From assembly GCA_001598975.1 (NCBI GenBank), contig BBXU01001965.1:1-29454 (forward strand): a stretch of DNA of 29,454 bases. The letters are read 5' to 3'. Both the position numbers and the translations under genes were made by a program. Within the stretch, counting starts at the first letter, position 1. Each line of letters opens with the position of its first letter. Under the pieces are notes generated by a model. It had not been told where the DNA came from. It did not search any database and saw only the letters and a list, made by a program, of their open reading frames with translations. Source of the DNA: Parachlorella kessleri. Lineage: Eukaryota > Chlorophyta > Trebouxiophyceae > Chlorellales > Chlorellaceae. This document shows positions 12,001 to 22,034 of this stretch, piece after piece.

Positions 12001-12783
12001 TGCACAACAGGTGAATACCTGGAGCAATGCATTGCCATAGTCCAGCAGGTCGCTGGCTTCCTGTGCCAGCTTGCGGTTGCTGTAGAAGTTGGTTGAAATG
12101 ACGCCATCACACAGCGCCCGGAACTGCTCTGCCAGCCACGGTAGAGAGCCTTGTCCTGCCTGGATGCTGGCCTCCAGCTGACTGCAGGCATTTCACAGCT
12201 CCCGATGACTATGGGCCAGGCAAGGTGGTGGGCACTGAAAGGTGGGCACCATGCTGGCATGACGGAAGGCCTTTAGCCATCGGCACCAAAGGACGAAGTG
12301 CCGGTCCCAAGGGGCCAACAAAGTGTGCCATTCAAAAGGATTGCAACATACGATCACACCCAAGCAGTGTCTTGCACTTGTCACGATCCCCTGCTGCGCC
12401 TCAACGTCCAAGGCCCAGCAGGGCCGTGACTAGAGGGCGCCAGGTAGGACCCCCCTTGGGCTTAGGTGCGGTTGTAGAAGCAGATAAGCGCCCAGTTCAG
12501 CAGCACGCCTCAGGAAGGGTTCACAGGGCAAACCTAAGCTGGTGGTGGCTCACCCCAGGGAGGCCGCAGGCTGCCCAGCCGCACTTGTGCTAGGGGCGGC
12601 GGGTGACAACACACCCCGCACATCCTTGCCTCTGAGCTGCTGGATAAAGGCAAGCAGGTCTGGGGTGTCGCTGGTACACTCGGGCTGCTGGGCCGCAGTC
12701 TGGGAGTCGTCCTGCTGGGGCTGGGACTGCCTCAGCAGCTCAAACGCCCGTGTAGAGGCCCTCGGTAACCTGATTGCACTCAT
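72..12783 (-). CDS. ATXR3/SDG2-like SET-domain histone H3 lysine-4 methyltransferase (28 exons, C-terminus beyond the window)
   Basis: Probable nuclear H3K4 methyltransferase using S-adenosylmethionine. Exons: 12783-12554, 12181-12019, 11783-11462, 11191-11061, 10737-10638, 10307-10222, 9733-9550, 9350-9254, 8962-8825, 8448-8363, 8038-7925, 7445-6973, 6683-6567, 6433-6378, 6256-6157, 5968-5831, 5656-5630, 5504-5388, 5041-4927, 4502-4412, 4023-3885, 3417-3334, 3023-2930, 2438-2283, 1808-1609, 1256-1113, 825-513, 226-72. All phases agree, giving 1390 codons without a stop. Visible: a Cys-rich pre-SET-like cluster near residues 490-520 (CPCLSHNTEC, CGC, NCLNRA); SET from about 790 (YNYFRVHPKGVGLVC, EEYLGE, PDFYNIQLERP); the cofactor/catalytic motif RMSHSCTPNC near 900; GEELTFDY; the post-SET motif CLCSTHLCRGSYL near 955. 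A C-terminal region characteristic of ATXR3 follows (LPDWVLKW, NNRLQNVAITLDKV, SPPVPINLADL, YVWGQLSGWF). Two introns (after 6973 and 5831) have GC donors. Exons 12 and 27 carry poly-Gln inserts. The N-terminal part is much shorter than in the plant protein. The ATG at 12783 follows an in-frame TGA. Least certain are the 27-nt exon and the exon 14/15 boundaries. Confidence 0.85.
609..699 (-). repeat. CAG repeats coding two poly-Gln tracts
   Basis: Two CTG/TGC runs on the plus strand (near 609-622 and 681-699) encode five and six Gln on the minus strand in exon 27 of the SET gene. They lie in a low-complexity Ala/Pro/Gly insert between two conserved ATXR3-like blocks, so they interrupt the C-terminal region rather than the catalytic domain. 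Confidence 0.7.
2147..2384. repeat. Tandem duplication, period 116 bp, of the 3' end and donor of SET-gene exon 24
   Basis: The exon end and its GT donor occur at 2283/2282 and again, diverged, at 2167/2166. The exon copy reads CLRLLPDAEVVAHLWAG on the minus strand and the downstream copy reads CLRLLPEAELVKHLWAG, both followed by GTGAGG. The similar core is about 75 bp. The two Gln-to-Lys-type differences keep the reading frame, so the second copy could serve as an alternative exon end, although the model does not need it. Confidence 0.75.
2399..2638. repeat. Tandem duplication, period 120 bp, of the acceptor and 5' end of SET-gene exon 24
   Basis: Two adjacent copies (about 2399-2518 and 2519-2638) share the exon start, its upstream AG and the flanking block GACCGGCACGGCCCTGGAA. 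The upstream copy (minus-strand sense, around 2519-2560) has lost one base in the Asn-Asn codons and so breaks the frame. The copy at 2438 is the one that joins correctly in phase. Confidence 0.8.
4008..4141. repeat. Tandem duplication, period 73 bp, of the acceptor and 5' end of SET-gene exon 21
   Basis: GGTCAGGTAGGAGC occurs at 4008 and 4081, followed in both by similar sequence (a CC-TG-ACC block, then GTGGGAG/GGGTCGGG and AGTCAG motifs). On the minus strand each copy is an AG acceptor followed by the first codons of exon 21 (SYLT). The copy at 4023 is used in the model; the other lies upstream in the intron. Confidence 0.65.
4813..4990. repeat. Perfectly adjacent 89-bp duplication of the 3' part and donor of SET-gene exon 19
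   Basis: Copy 4902-4990 is the coding end of exon 19 (VMACSGRLTIAVYTLRHVYP) plus its CAG|GTGAGTCAG donor. Copy 4813-4901 repeats it with a handful of substitutions, including its own CAG|GTGAGTCAG. The period of 89 is not a multiple of three, so the second copy cannot simply be added to the protein. The model splices from the donor at 4926/4925 and leaves the second copy in the intron. Confidence 0.85.
5939..6185. repeat. Three tandem 94-bp copies forming the intron inside the SET domain
   Basis: The anchor GAAGTAG occurs at 5951, 6045 and 6139, exactly 94 bp apart. Each copy contains, on the minus strand, CTGTGCAG|GT followed by GGCTAC(A/C)ACTACTTCCG. The AG|GT junctions are at 6157|6156, 6063|6062 and 5969|5968. 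Splicing from 6156 to 5969 removes 188 bp (2 x 94) and gives a continuous frame. Retained copies run into stops shortly after the YNYFR or YHYFR codons. Confidence 0.9.
6435..6570. repeat. Three diverged ~41-bp repeats making up SET-gene intron 13
   Basis: The intron between 6567 and 6433 consists of three units with CAGTGCCC or CAGCGCCC near 6469, 6510 and 6550. On the minus strand each starts with a GAG|GTATG-like or AAG|GTGTAC-like sequence followed by AAGGGCACTGAGTGGGG-type sequence. Exon 13 ends in the same motif (GAG|GTATGA), so the whole intron looks like repeats of the exon-13 donor. Confidence 0.65.
7154..7180 (-). repeat. CAG/CAA repeat coding poly-Gln in SET-gene exon 12
   Basis: A run of TTG/CTG triplets on the plus strand encodes about nine Gln on the minus strand. 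It sits in a 158-codon low-complexity exon (Ala/Gln-rich) inserted between the pre-SET-like region and the SET region. Confidence 0.75.
10073..10194. repeat. Nested direct repeats in SET-gene intron 6
   Basis: GCCTGACWCTCTCTCAMRGTAC(R)TGCATA occurs at 10073 and 10157 (offset 84). A second motif, GCCACCATCAATT, occurs between them at about 10110 and 10137. The order is X-Y-Y-X, all direct. They lie in the intron between 10307 and 9733, just beyond exon 6, and are not coding in the model. Confidence 0.6.
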
Positions 12784-13531
12784 CTTAGGGGACTGATCAG
12801 GCGACTTGCAGCTGAATCATCCTTCCTAAAAGCAGCGATCAAGTCTGGCTGTTTAAAGCTAGCTGGCAGGTGCTGCCTTCCTGATAGCCCGCATCAACCG
12901 TTGATACAGCCCCATCAGCACACTACCAGCCTACCGCACTTAGCTGAAGCGAGCGTTGCAGTGGCAAAGACAAACCTTGCTCTGGCCCGCGAAAAGTTCA
13001 ACCCCCGCCACTGCCTTTGAGCAAGGCCTTCCACCGCCATATCACATTTGAGAAGATGACAACTGAGCAGGCTTGATCGTGAAATTGAAACCTCAGTGGG
13101 AGGAGAGTGCACGGCGCTCTGGCTGTGATGGAAGGGGATGTAGCAAGGGAGGCTAAACGACTGAGACCCGACCACCCTGGTATGTGTATGCAAGGTTGCT
13201 TCGTTCCTTTAACGTTGACAGGCATAATTGCAGTACATGACTTTGCTTATGGTTTGACATGCGCCCTTGGACACTGGGGTTCAAAGTGTATTTCCCTCGT
13301 CTCCCCTCTGTAGGCGAGGGGTTTGCCAACGGACTTGGCAGGTAAACGTGCTTCGAAGTTACATCTTCCGGCACGGCTACCACCATTCATCCAGCAGGGC
13401 TCCTTGTGCATTCGAGGGAGGGTTTCTAATGAGCGACAAGGGTCAACTGTAGGGCACAAGCATGGCGCCTCTCTTGCACCAGCTCTATCTCCTGACCCCA
13501 ACGTGCTGCTTGCTCCAGAGGCGGCAGGGGC
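12784..13531. promoter_or_regulatory. Divergent intergenic region, SET gene / Gly-Met-rich gene
   Basis: The 748 bp separate two start codons facing outward. I see no supported exon in it. It should hold the promoters and 5' UTRs of both genes. I recognise no TATA box or other named element with confidence. Confidence 0.45.
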
Positions 13532-14771
13532 ATGGCCTTCCCTCAGCATGGCGGGCGGTTTGGGGGCTTCAGCGGGCCAGGGATGTTTGGCCCTGGTGCC
13601 GGCGGCAGGTTTGAGGGCATGGCTCGGCCAGCTATGGTGGCCCCAGCCGCAGGAGGTTTCCCTGGCCCCATGCCAGGCATGCAGGGGCCTGTCATGCAGA
13701 TGGGGGCGATGCCTATGATGGCGCCAGGGCCGGGCCCCTCTGGCCCCATGATGGGAATGGCTCATCCAGGGGGGCCGCTGGCTAGGCCTGGCATGGCCGG
13801 CATGCAGCCTGGGATGCAGGGTGCGCTAGGCTGTGCTGTCCGTATGCACGTCTACCCTTATCAGAGCTTCTGTGTATCCGCAGTCATGCCTAATGCCCGG
13901 CAGTAGGAGTAGGCATTGTCTGCTTTACGGTGCTGTGTACCCGCAGTCATGCCTGATCTTCGCGGGAAATAGAAGTAGGCCTTGTCTGCATTACGGTCTA
14001 GGGAGGTGTCTTGCCACAGGCTGCTGCATTCTTGCAGTCTCGCCATCATGTGCAGTCAAATGGCTCATAACTGGCCGATTCCAGTAGACTGCTAGGAAGT
14101 GTGGACATCGGTTGGCAAGATGGTGCTGTTCGATTCTCATGACTGTATGAGTCATCCGTGTTCCCCATCGTGCAGGTGTGCCGGGCATGATGGCTCAGCA
14201 GCTGCAGCCGGGCGGCCCAATGGGGGCACCATTCATGCAGGGCGGCCATCCCATACCTGGAAGCGGACAGGGAGTGTTCCCCCCTCAGCAGCAGCAGCAG
14301 CAGCAGCCGCAGCAGCCAGTCCGGCAGCCACATTTCCAAGACATTGGGGCACGCCGACGGGAGAGCCACGCGGCACTGCTACGTCGACAGGTGGCTGGTG
14401 TGAAACTATCACCCTCGCTCGCGGGAAGCGCAGTGTTTGACCAGTGTGCTGCCCTCAAAGCCAAGGCCCCTCCACAAGCGGAGGGCCGCACATCAACAGC
14501 AGCCAAAGATCGCAGCTGGGAGGCTATTGGTGGGGCACAGCGATGTTATATGGGTGAAGTGCTGAGCTCAAAGCAGGAGGTGCTGCTAGTGCCTTCCCAG
14601 CCGCCAGGCTACGTTGCTCGAGCAGCCATGCAAGCCTGCATGCAGCTGTATAGTCAGCAAGGTCTGGGGCAGAGACAAGAGGAAGGGCAACTTATGGCGT
14701 CCAAATATGGGTCCTTCCTGGTACCCACTGACTTTGTAGCTGTTCTGGGTGAGGAGCAAACGCAGGTTTGA
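13532..14771 (+). CDS. Gly/Met/Pro/Gln-rich protein of unknown function (two exons)
   Basis: Exons 13532-13820 and 14176-14771 join in phase 1 and encode 294 aa ending in TGA. The first 130 residues or so are low complexity, with repeated GPM, GMAxP and PGMQG units, then a short poly-Gln tract (FPPQQQ near residue 133). The C-terminal half is less biased and includes SWEAIGGAQRCYMGEV and VPTDFVAVLGEE, but I recognise no domain. No signal peptide or membrane segment is visible. The start was chosen because the ATG opens the biased frame; an upstream exon cannot be excluded. The 355-bp intron contains a 66-bp tandem duplication of acceptor-like sequence. Met/Gly/Gln-rich composition is common in RNA-associated or phase-separating proteins, but that is only an analogy. 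Confidence 0.6.
13865..13996 (+). repeat. Two 66-bp tandem copies of acceptor-like sequence in an intron
   Basis: Units of about 66 bp (13865-13930 and 13931-13996) both contain CTGTGTAYCCGCAG followed by TCATGCCT and end in a TTACGG block. Each includes a pyrimidine-bearing CAG that looks like a 3' splice site. The phase-correct acceptor is the later one at 14175. Confidence 0.75.
14286..14306 (+). repeat. CAG repeat coding poly-Gln
   Basis: Seven CAG codons in exon 2 of the Gly/Met-rich gene, followed by further Pro/Gln codons. Confidence 0.8.
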
Positions 14772-15252
14772 TGCATGCGTTCCACTAGTATTCAAAGGGT
14801 AAGTGCTGTGCAATTTAGTTGAAGTGTACTAGGTAGGCTCGTACTTGACGGTGCTCCAAGGTAGTTACCGTGTACATGCTCTCAGTTTCAGCTGGAACTG
14901 TCAGCACACGTGGAAGTAGAAGCAACAATGTGAAGCAGAGGAGTCGCTCATTTGGTAAATCGGAGATAATGCTCAACCATCAAATAGGCTGCTGCAAGGG
15001 AATTATATGCTGAGTCTCAAGAAGCCTATGCACTATAAGGCCAGAGTAAAATAGTACCAATCGATTGTTGGGCCAAGCACGTTTGCACGCCCAGAAAGAA
15101 AGCCCAGCATTTGAAATCATACAAAGCATGTGCCAAGCAGCCTAATGGCTGCCCCCATGTGCATCACCACATATAAGGCTGTCTCCTCATCGTCCTATGC
15201 ACTTTTCAGTCCTTGTACAAATTGGGCTTGGCATAGGGCCATGTTAGCAGCC
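14772..15252. other. Convergent intergenic region, no gene seen
   Basis: The 481 bp lie between the stop codon of the Gly/Met-rich gene and the stop codon of POC1 on the opposite strand. They must contain both 3' UTRs. I found no supported ORF or repeat and no clear TGTAA polyadenylation signal on either strand. Confidence 0.5.
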
Positions 15253-17928
15253 CTATGGCGCTTCCAACACTGTGACGCCGCTTGCAGCTCCGTGCAGCCC
15301 CACTGCTGGCTGGCTCGTTGGTGGCGGCACTTGATGAATGGCAGGTGGTTGCCAAGGGCTCGGTTGCAGCTGGAGCTGCGTTGCTGGAGCCTGTGCTGCC
15401 GGTGCCCCAACGTTGGCGAGGGCGGTCTCTAGTCTTCTTGTCCTGTCCTCACTAATAGTCAATCGCTCCTCCATAACCGCCACGGTCTGTGAGCAAATCA
15501 GCAATCAAATCCTCACCAGGCTCAACTTGTTGATACAGCAAGTACAGGCTCCAACCTCAATTGCCAGCCTTTCTATCTGCCTCAGTGAATACGCCAGCTA
15601 CCATTTGTGCATACTGGCAATGAGCCATACAGCATGCAAATGAGCCACCAAATGAAATTTTTGCAACTCGGGTGGTTCACACCAGACGCGCACCGCATCT
15701 GTTAGCCTACCTGTGTCAGCATGTCCAGCTGTGACACAATGTGCTGCAGTGTGGTCGCTACAGCCTCCGGAAGCTCCCCAGCATTGACAGAGAGCGACTC
15801 GTACACAGCATGGCTGCCATCATGCTGTTGCAGCAGTTGCCTTCCAGCTGGCACAGCCTTGATAGTGTCATGCTGCTGGTGACTGGCAGGTTTTGCTACA
15901 GTTGCTGCAGGCTTCATGTCAGCAATATTGCTGCCGCGAGCTGTCCCAGGAGGCTTGCTAGCTGCACTGTGGCTGCTGCCAGGGCGCTGGGAAGGACCCC
16001 GAAGCTGGGCCAGCTTCTCTCGCACAGCCTTTTCTGTGGGGGCGTCAAGCTCGCCAGCCACTGCTACAGTCGCCCCATACTCTCCAAGGCATTGATCAAA
16101 GTTGGTGCGCCAGACCATCACCTGCAACCGTTGAAAGCATGGCGTGTTCTCCCGTGTCCAGGTCAGGCCCTTCATAGAACTTGTTGCTGCAGGTCGAGGG
16201 GAGAAGGCTTGCTTGCTTCATGCTTGCACCCAATCGCCTGGCAAGACAATGACCCACCTGATGGTCTGCCCCACAGGAGGCAAATTGGGTGCCATCTGGT
16301 GAAAAGCTGACGCCAGTAGTAGCGCCCTCATGGCCGTTCAAGGTGTAGAAAAGGAGGCCCTCCTGCAAGTCCCAAATCTGCAACAGAGCCAGCGAAACAG
16401 GCAAAGGGAGCCTTGAGCAACGGCAATCTCACTAGTGCTCTCTAGCTTGTTGTCTCATCTCACTCGTCATCTCACTCATGCTTGCTGGAGTGTCATGGGC
16501 TTCATGTGCTCTCTCCGGACCAACCGGCTGTGACTCTACCTCACCTTGAGCGAGGTGTCCATAGACGAGCTTAGCAAGAAGTTGCCGCTGGGGTGGAAGC
16601 TCAGATCAGTCACCGCCCCCTGGTGCGCCTCATAGTATTGGATTAGCCGGCTGGACCGCAGGTCCCACAGCTTGATGGAGCCATCAGAGCTGCCCGTGGC
16701 CACGCAGGTGCCTGCAAGCCGGCGTTTCACGACGCAGTTGCCCTGTCTTGAGGCTGCTGCTTTGCACCCCAAAGTTTGGCTGATGCTCCTCCCAGCAAAC
16801 CGCATTGTGGTGTTCACGGCCGAGTCGTCTGCTTGTCTCTACTGCACTTGTCCCGTACTAGGCAGCACTTTGCTCCCAAAGTGGCTGCTGCGCCAACTTA
16901 CCATCTGGGTGGAACTTCACAACATAGCCTACAGCGCCATCCAACTCCTCGAAGGTCTGCACTGCGGTCCTTGTCTCCAAGTCCCAAATCCGCACACTTC
17001 TGTCATCGCTTGCGGAGACTGCCATGCGTGCATCTGGGCTCAGCTGGCAGCTGCGCACCCAGTTGGTGTGGCCATTTAGGCAGAAGAGGAACTTTTGCCC
17101 AGGCACTGACCACACCTGCAAGACATATGTGGGCACCGCTCTGCCGCGCGGCCTCGCCACCACCATGAAGCCAAGTGGCGGCAAATACCACGAACATGCA
17201 GTCGGTACATGTGCATGTAGTACTCTCCGGCCAAAGATAAACCAAGACTGTAAGGCATTGATGAGCTCATTGCACTAGTTTTAAATAGTCACATCTCACC
17301 TTCACGGTTTTGTCATCCGAGCATGTGGCTAGCATCTTGCCGTTCTGGGAGAAGGTACAGCACCGCACGGCTGCTGTGTGCGCCTTGAGGACAGTGGAGC
17401 GACCCTCGACTGTAGGCTGCCATAGTCTGACAGTCTTGTCTTTGGAAGCTGAGGCTATCAAGTTGTTGGTGCCATCATATGCTACAGAGTAGACCGCGTC
17501 TGTGTGTCCCAGGAAGCGGAAGGCGCGCTGCACAGGTAAATGAGGCGCCTATTAAATCAAGGAAGTCGTATTGCACAGGGCACGCTCTCCCCAACCGCGC
17601 AGTGTCAAAGGCGCAACCACAGGCAGAGTCCCGTGAGCAATCTCGAGCGCGTCCTATATCAAAAACTCCTCCTCACCAGCGTGGTTTTGAAATGCCACAG
17701 CATCACACTGCCGTCCACGCTGCCGCTGACCACCTGCTTCATATTGCTGTTGAAAGCCACGGAGGTGACCGCATTCTTGTGGCCTTTGAAGCAGCGCTCC
17801 AAAGACGGATCCTGCAGCTGCGACAAGCGAAGGATGAGCATTTAAAACCCAGCACTGGATTTTAAATCTGGTTGATCAGTTGCCATCCCCTGCCCCAAGA
17901 AACTATAATTCACCTGTAGGGCTGCCAT
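15253..17928 (-). CDS. POC1: POC1 centriolar WD40-repeat protein
   Basis: POC1 is a core centriole/basal-body protein needed for centriole stability and ciliary assembly. Exons: 17928-17914, 17817-17677, 17527-17300, 17115-16902, 16711-16545, 16377-16258, 16121-15711, 15486-15253. Every phase agrees and the product is 509 aa. The N-terminus (MAALQ, then [11 protein letters not shown]) is typical of the family. Seven WD repeats end in MLWHF, VRLWQ, VKVWS, VRIWD, IKLWD, LKIWD and VMVWR, and cover residues 10-300. A low-complexity linker leads to the conserved POC1 C-terminal coiled coil ([22 protein letters not shown], split across exons 7 and 8). The last 55 residues are Pro/Gln/Ala-rich. Exon 1 codes only five residues. 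Exon 2 has two acceptors six bases apart (after 17818 and 17812), which would include or skip Leu-Gln. The gene is divergent from the next one. Confidence 0.93.
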
Positions 17929-18251
17929 CCCGTCAGTCTAAACACGGAAGGAAGCGCAGCGTCCCCAACTTTTCTGCAAACTACACTTCTGTCCAGTGGC
18001 TGCCGTGTCAGTAAGTTGCGCCGATGGCCCGCTGCTTCAGACACAGCGCTGTAACAGGCGGACTTGAATGCTTGAAATGAAGTGTAGTCAAGGAAAACTA
18101 GGGAGCACTGGTTTTTCTTGGGCGCAAGCGGGAGGTGTTATGCCTGCTGCGTTCAGTGACACCTCGACACGGGCATGGACACGGGCGATGAAGCAAAGTA
18201 GTGCAGTGTGAACGCTGTTTACTGCTGAAACATCCTCCACGCCTACCTTGC
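17929..18251. promoter_or_regulatory. Short divergent promoter region between POC1 and the coiled-coil/Cys-rich gene
   Basis: Only 323 bp separate the two start codons, so both promoters and 5' UTRs must fit here. This is consistent with a bidirectional promoter. No named element was recognised. Confidence 0.5.
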
Positions 18252-21200
18252 ATGTCAGCTGGCATGACAGACACAGTGCTCGAAGACACTGTGGGTGCTA
18301 GCCATAGCGGCGATGTTGCAGGGCAAGTAGCATCGCCTGCTGTCCCTCCTAGCCATGGTGGATTGCAGCCCGCGGAACAGCCGAGCACTGGCAGCGTCCT
18401 AGCCACCACCACAGCAAACAACTGGGCTAAGCAGAGGGCCTCCATAGTTGCGGAGGTCGCAGAGCAGTATGCTGCCACTGCTGCTTCCCAAGAGGATGGC
18501 CAACTGGAAACTTGGCTGGCCGGTGCTGCCAGGGATTTGGAGTCTGCCGACACTGAATACCAGGCGAAGCGTCAGCACTTTCAGCAGGTATTTTCAGGTC
18601 TGTCTGATATGCTGCTCGCCTTTCAGGACACCTATTGCTGCCCTTCATTCCATCATTATCTCCTGTACATTTTCCATGTACAATATCATGTGTCAGGTGT
18701 TAACAGGCTGCCTCTCTCCGTGCCACCCATCCTTTGACTGAAGGCTGACTACGAGCGCACCACAGCAAGGGATGCCCGCCGTGCTGACCCCAAGAATGCA
18801 GCCAAAGGCAGCGAGTGGCATGCCAGCGTGCAACGGGCGCAGCAGGCACAGGAGGCTTTGCGCGGCGCCAGGGAGGTTCTTGCCAGGGCGCAGGCGCTGT
18901 GCGAGCTGCTGCAGCAGGAGGCGGCACAGCGGGGGTTGCAGGTGCGCTCGCGAACGGGGGGCCAAGGCTAAGTGGGGGTATGAGGTGACTTGCCCTGGGT
19001 GGCGGCTACCATTGGGCTGGCCAAAAAGGAGGCGAGTGTTACTTGCTGCTTTTGGTGTACCTGGATATTAGCCTGACCAGCAGTGCAGCGCGCGGTATAA
19101 CACCAGTCACCAAGTCCATGGTCACCATACCATTACCGGGCCAAACCATGGCAGGTAGTGCACCAAGAGGGTAAGCAAACAACCCAGGTGTGCAGTAGCA
19201 AGTTAGACTTTTGCCAAAAATGTTGTTCCCCTGTAGGCTTGTTCAGGCTTGTGTAACCCTGGGTCCTCTACCCTTGCTCCTGCAGGTGGCTGTGAGCCCG
19301 CCCGCAAAAGGCGCGTCCACGTCTGCTGCAGGCAGCAAGAGGAAGCGCAAAGGGGGTGCCCCGCTGGAGCCCTGCCCGTACTGCAGCCACACCTACACCG
19401 TGCGGGACGGGCTCTCCAGCAAGCTGGACGCCAAGGGCAACCGGCTGCACCTGCGCCGGTGCCAGTGCAGGTGGGGCCTGAGGCCGCAGGGCAGCACGAG
19501 GCGGGCTGCAAGTCTTGGTGGCTCAAACAGTTGGATACACACCTTGTAACTGCTGTATGAGATGGTGTGTTCAAATCATCAACATGGCTGAAAGAATCTC
19601 CAGGGGCTGTGGGTAGGCATGCCCAGCCACCTGCCAGGCCACTCTTCAGCAAGCTCTAATTCCTTGTCGACCCACCCTGGCAGGGAGAAGACGCCTCCCT
19701 GCCGCAACTGCCCCAAGTGCAAGGGCGTGGTCGAGCTGATGGTGATGGGGCAGTCGGAGGAGCAGCAGCGCCTGTGCCAGGCAACATATGCCTGCGAGAT
19801 TTGCGCCTGCAAGTGAGTGAGCCCCACTTCTGAGGCCAGGCGGAAGTTTGCCTCTACTCCTTGCCGGGCAAGTCATGCATGCCAGGCCTGCACCTGCAGA
19901 TGCTGGTTGAAGTCAAAATCCAGTAGAGGTATCGACTTTTGAGGTTCATCTTAGGCTAATGATGCATACATATAACACATACGTATTAAGAGATCTGCTT
20001 TCTGTGCAAGGCGATAGGGGCGTAGTAAGCTATGCATGGCCCTTGCTTCCCTAGCTCAGGTGCCCCGGCGCCGGCAAGTGGGTGGAAGCCGACGACGCCT
20101 CGCGCAAGGCCTTTGCAGCCCGCACAGAGCAGCGTTTCGGGGCGCTGAGCGCCCTGGGTTGGAGCGGGGGCGCCGGCGCCGGCGCACCCAGTGGCGCGCC
20201 CTCTGCCACCACCGCTGCTGCTGGTGGCGGCGGCTCACCTGCGGCACCTATAGGAGCTCCTCAGGATGTGCCAAGCTTGCTGGTGACAGCGGCGGCTAAC
20301 GGCAAGGGGGCCACAACAGCAACAGCTGGTCGGGCTGCTAGCCTGGGGCAGGGGCCCTCACTGAGGCGGCTGCCAGCAGACATCCGGTCTGAGCTGGAAG
20401 CGCAGCAGGCACAGCAGGGTTCCCTGCTGGAGCAGGAGCACAGCGCGCAGCACCACCACAGGTGTCAACACCCACATGATGAGTGCACGAGCGAGTGCTG
20501 CAGCGCCGCGCACGTGGCCAACCCCCATGCCAACCCCCACTCTGGCAATGGTCACCTCCAAGGCCAGCTGTGCGGTGCCACGGTGGCGCTTCACGACCTG
20601 CCAACCCTTGCAGCCCTAGCGGCGGTCAACGCACAGCAGGCGCAGCAGGGCAGCAGCATGCCGTTCCTAGCCAGCCTAGGGCCCCTTGGAGATGGGGCCC
20701 TCGCGTCCCTGCCCACCACAGCAGTCATGTATCAGCAGATGGTGCAGCAACAGCAGCAACTCATGCAGCAGCTGCTGGCGAGCGGGGCAGGCGTTGGGGC
20801 CAGCTCTGCGCTGCCGGGTGCTGCCGCTGTGGCTGGCATGCCTGCTGGGCTGGCCGAGCGGGCTCGCTGTGGGCAGGCACAGGCAGTTGCCGTGCCACCG
20901 CCGCCGGAGCTCCCACCGGAAGGTGGGTGGGTGGCCAGCCGTGCATTTTCTTAAGATGGAGCCTGCTGTGCCTTTACCTAGCCCGCCAGGCACACGGCTA
21001 GCCTGTGTGCGCTAACCTTGCCTGTGTCAGCTTATCTAGCCTGACTACGCTAACTGTGTCGGCTTGTCTAGTGTGCGCTTGTGTGCCATGCATGGCGCGG
21101 TGTGCAGCCTTGTGGTCAGCTGATGGTCTGCAGCATCCACAGAATGCAAATCCAGGAGGGCAGGTGCACAAGGATCCCAGCCTGGTGGCGACGCTCGATC

Positions 21201-21938
21201 GGACCCTGCAGTGGAAAGACACGAGGTTATAGGGTGCTTGTATGTGCGTTAATCTTCTGTATTGTTGTACCTGCAGTTACGGGCCTACTGGAGCAGGTGT
21301 TCCTCCATGCAGCCGGCCAGCAGGCAGTGGAAGCGGTCAAACTATACCTGCAAGAGCAGCGGGTGACATGTCTCAGGTGTGATCTCCCCTTTCTACAGAT
21401 CCCCTTTCTACAGTTGCTAGTGTGGGTTTGGGGCTTCTGTGGTCTACAGCTGTGCTTGGGAGCTGAGTCCAGGCTGCACTATGCAGGTTTGCCTAGAAGC
21501 CGCGCCCCCTGCTTGTTTGAGCAAGCTGGTTCCCTTGCTGGCCCGCTAAGTTGCGCTGGGTTGTTGGGTGCGCCTGTGCGTCATCTGAAGCGGAGTTGCT
21601 GACTGTGGTATAGTTAGATGCAGGAGACTCTTTAATCGTAGGACGTCTGCTTCCATACGTGTCTGTCTCCCCATGTACACCAGTCTGTGCCGACTGCTCC
21701 AGAAGCGCTTGCCCAGAAGCGCCACCACCCGAAATGTTGGGTTGACGTTCACTGCGTCAGGTTTGGCCTGCTGGCTGCTGTCGCTTGCAGTGACTTGGAG
21801 TATCTTGAGCTACAGTGGCTGGTCAAGGCGCTGCAGCCAGCAGGTCTGCCGGAGATGCTGCTCAACAAGTTCCTGCAGCTGGGCCGGCGGCAGGCAGCCA
21901 CGAGGTCTCTGCAGCCACAGCAGGTGGCAGCGCCACTT

Positions 21939-21980
<42 letters not shown>

Positions 21981-22034
21981 GCGGAAGCTCCACGGCCGCA
22001 GGTACCCCAGCAGCAGGAACAGCAGCAGGAGTAG
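18252..22034 (+). CDS. Coiled-coil, Cys-rich (probable zinc-binding) protein of unknown family
   Basis: Exons 18252-18587, 18744-18941, 19286-19470, 19684-19812, 20060-20922, 21277-21376 and 21791-22034 join with consistent phase into 684 codons plus TAG. Residues 55-178 are highly charged, Ala/Glu/Gln-rich and helical, and look like a coiled coil. A basic patch (GSKRKRKGG) near 195-203 could be a nuclear localisation signal. Residues 208-286 hold about 13 Cys in knuckle-like groups (CPYC, CQC, CRNCPKC, CEICACKC), which suggests structural zinc sites. Exon 5 is a long Ala/Gly/Gln-rich region with a His/Cys-rich patch. The C-terminus has a helical segment (LQWLVKALQPAGLPEMLL) and a poly-Gln tail. 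I recognise no family. A further exon near 21140-21226 would fit only with an altered exon-5 donor and is left out. The ATG at 18252 is the first in a frame open from 18201. Confidence 0.65.
21939..21978 (+). repeat. CAG repeat coding poly-Gln
   Basis: About thirteen Gln codons near the C-terminus of the coiled-coil/Cys-rich protein, followed by a second Gln-rich stretch before the TAG at 22032. It is the longest pure triplet run in the window. Confidence 0.85.

Noticed and set aside
21130..21226. Possible extra exon (PSLVATLDRTLQW) in the coiled-coil/Cys-rich gene
   Set aside because: In that frame its phases do not fit the flanking exons, while the exons on either side join directly in phase. 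Another frame would fit only with a shifted exon-5 donor.
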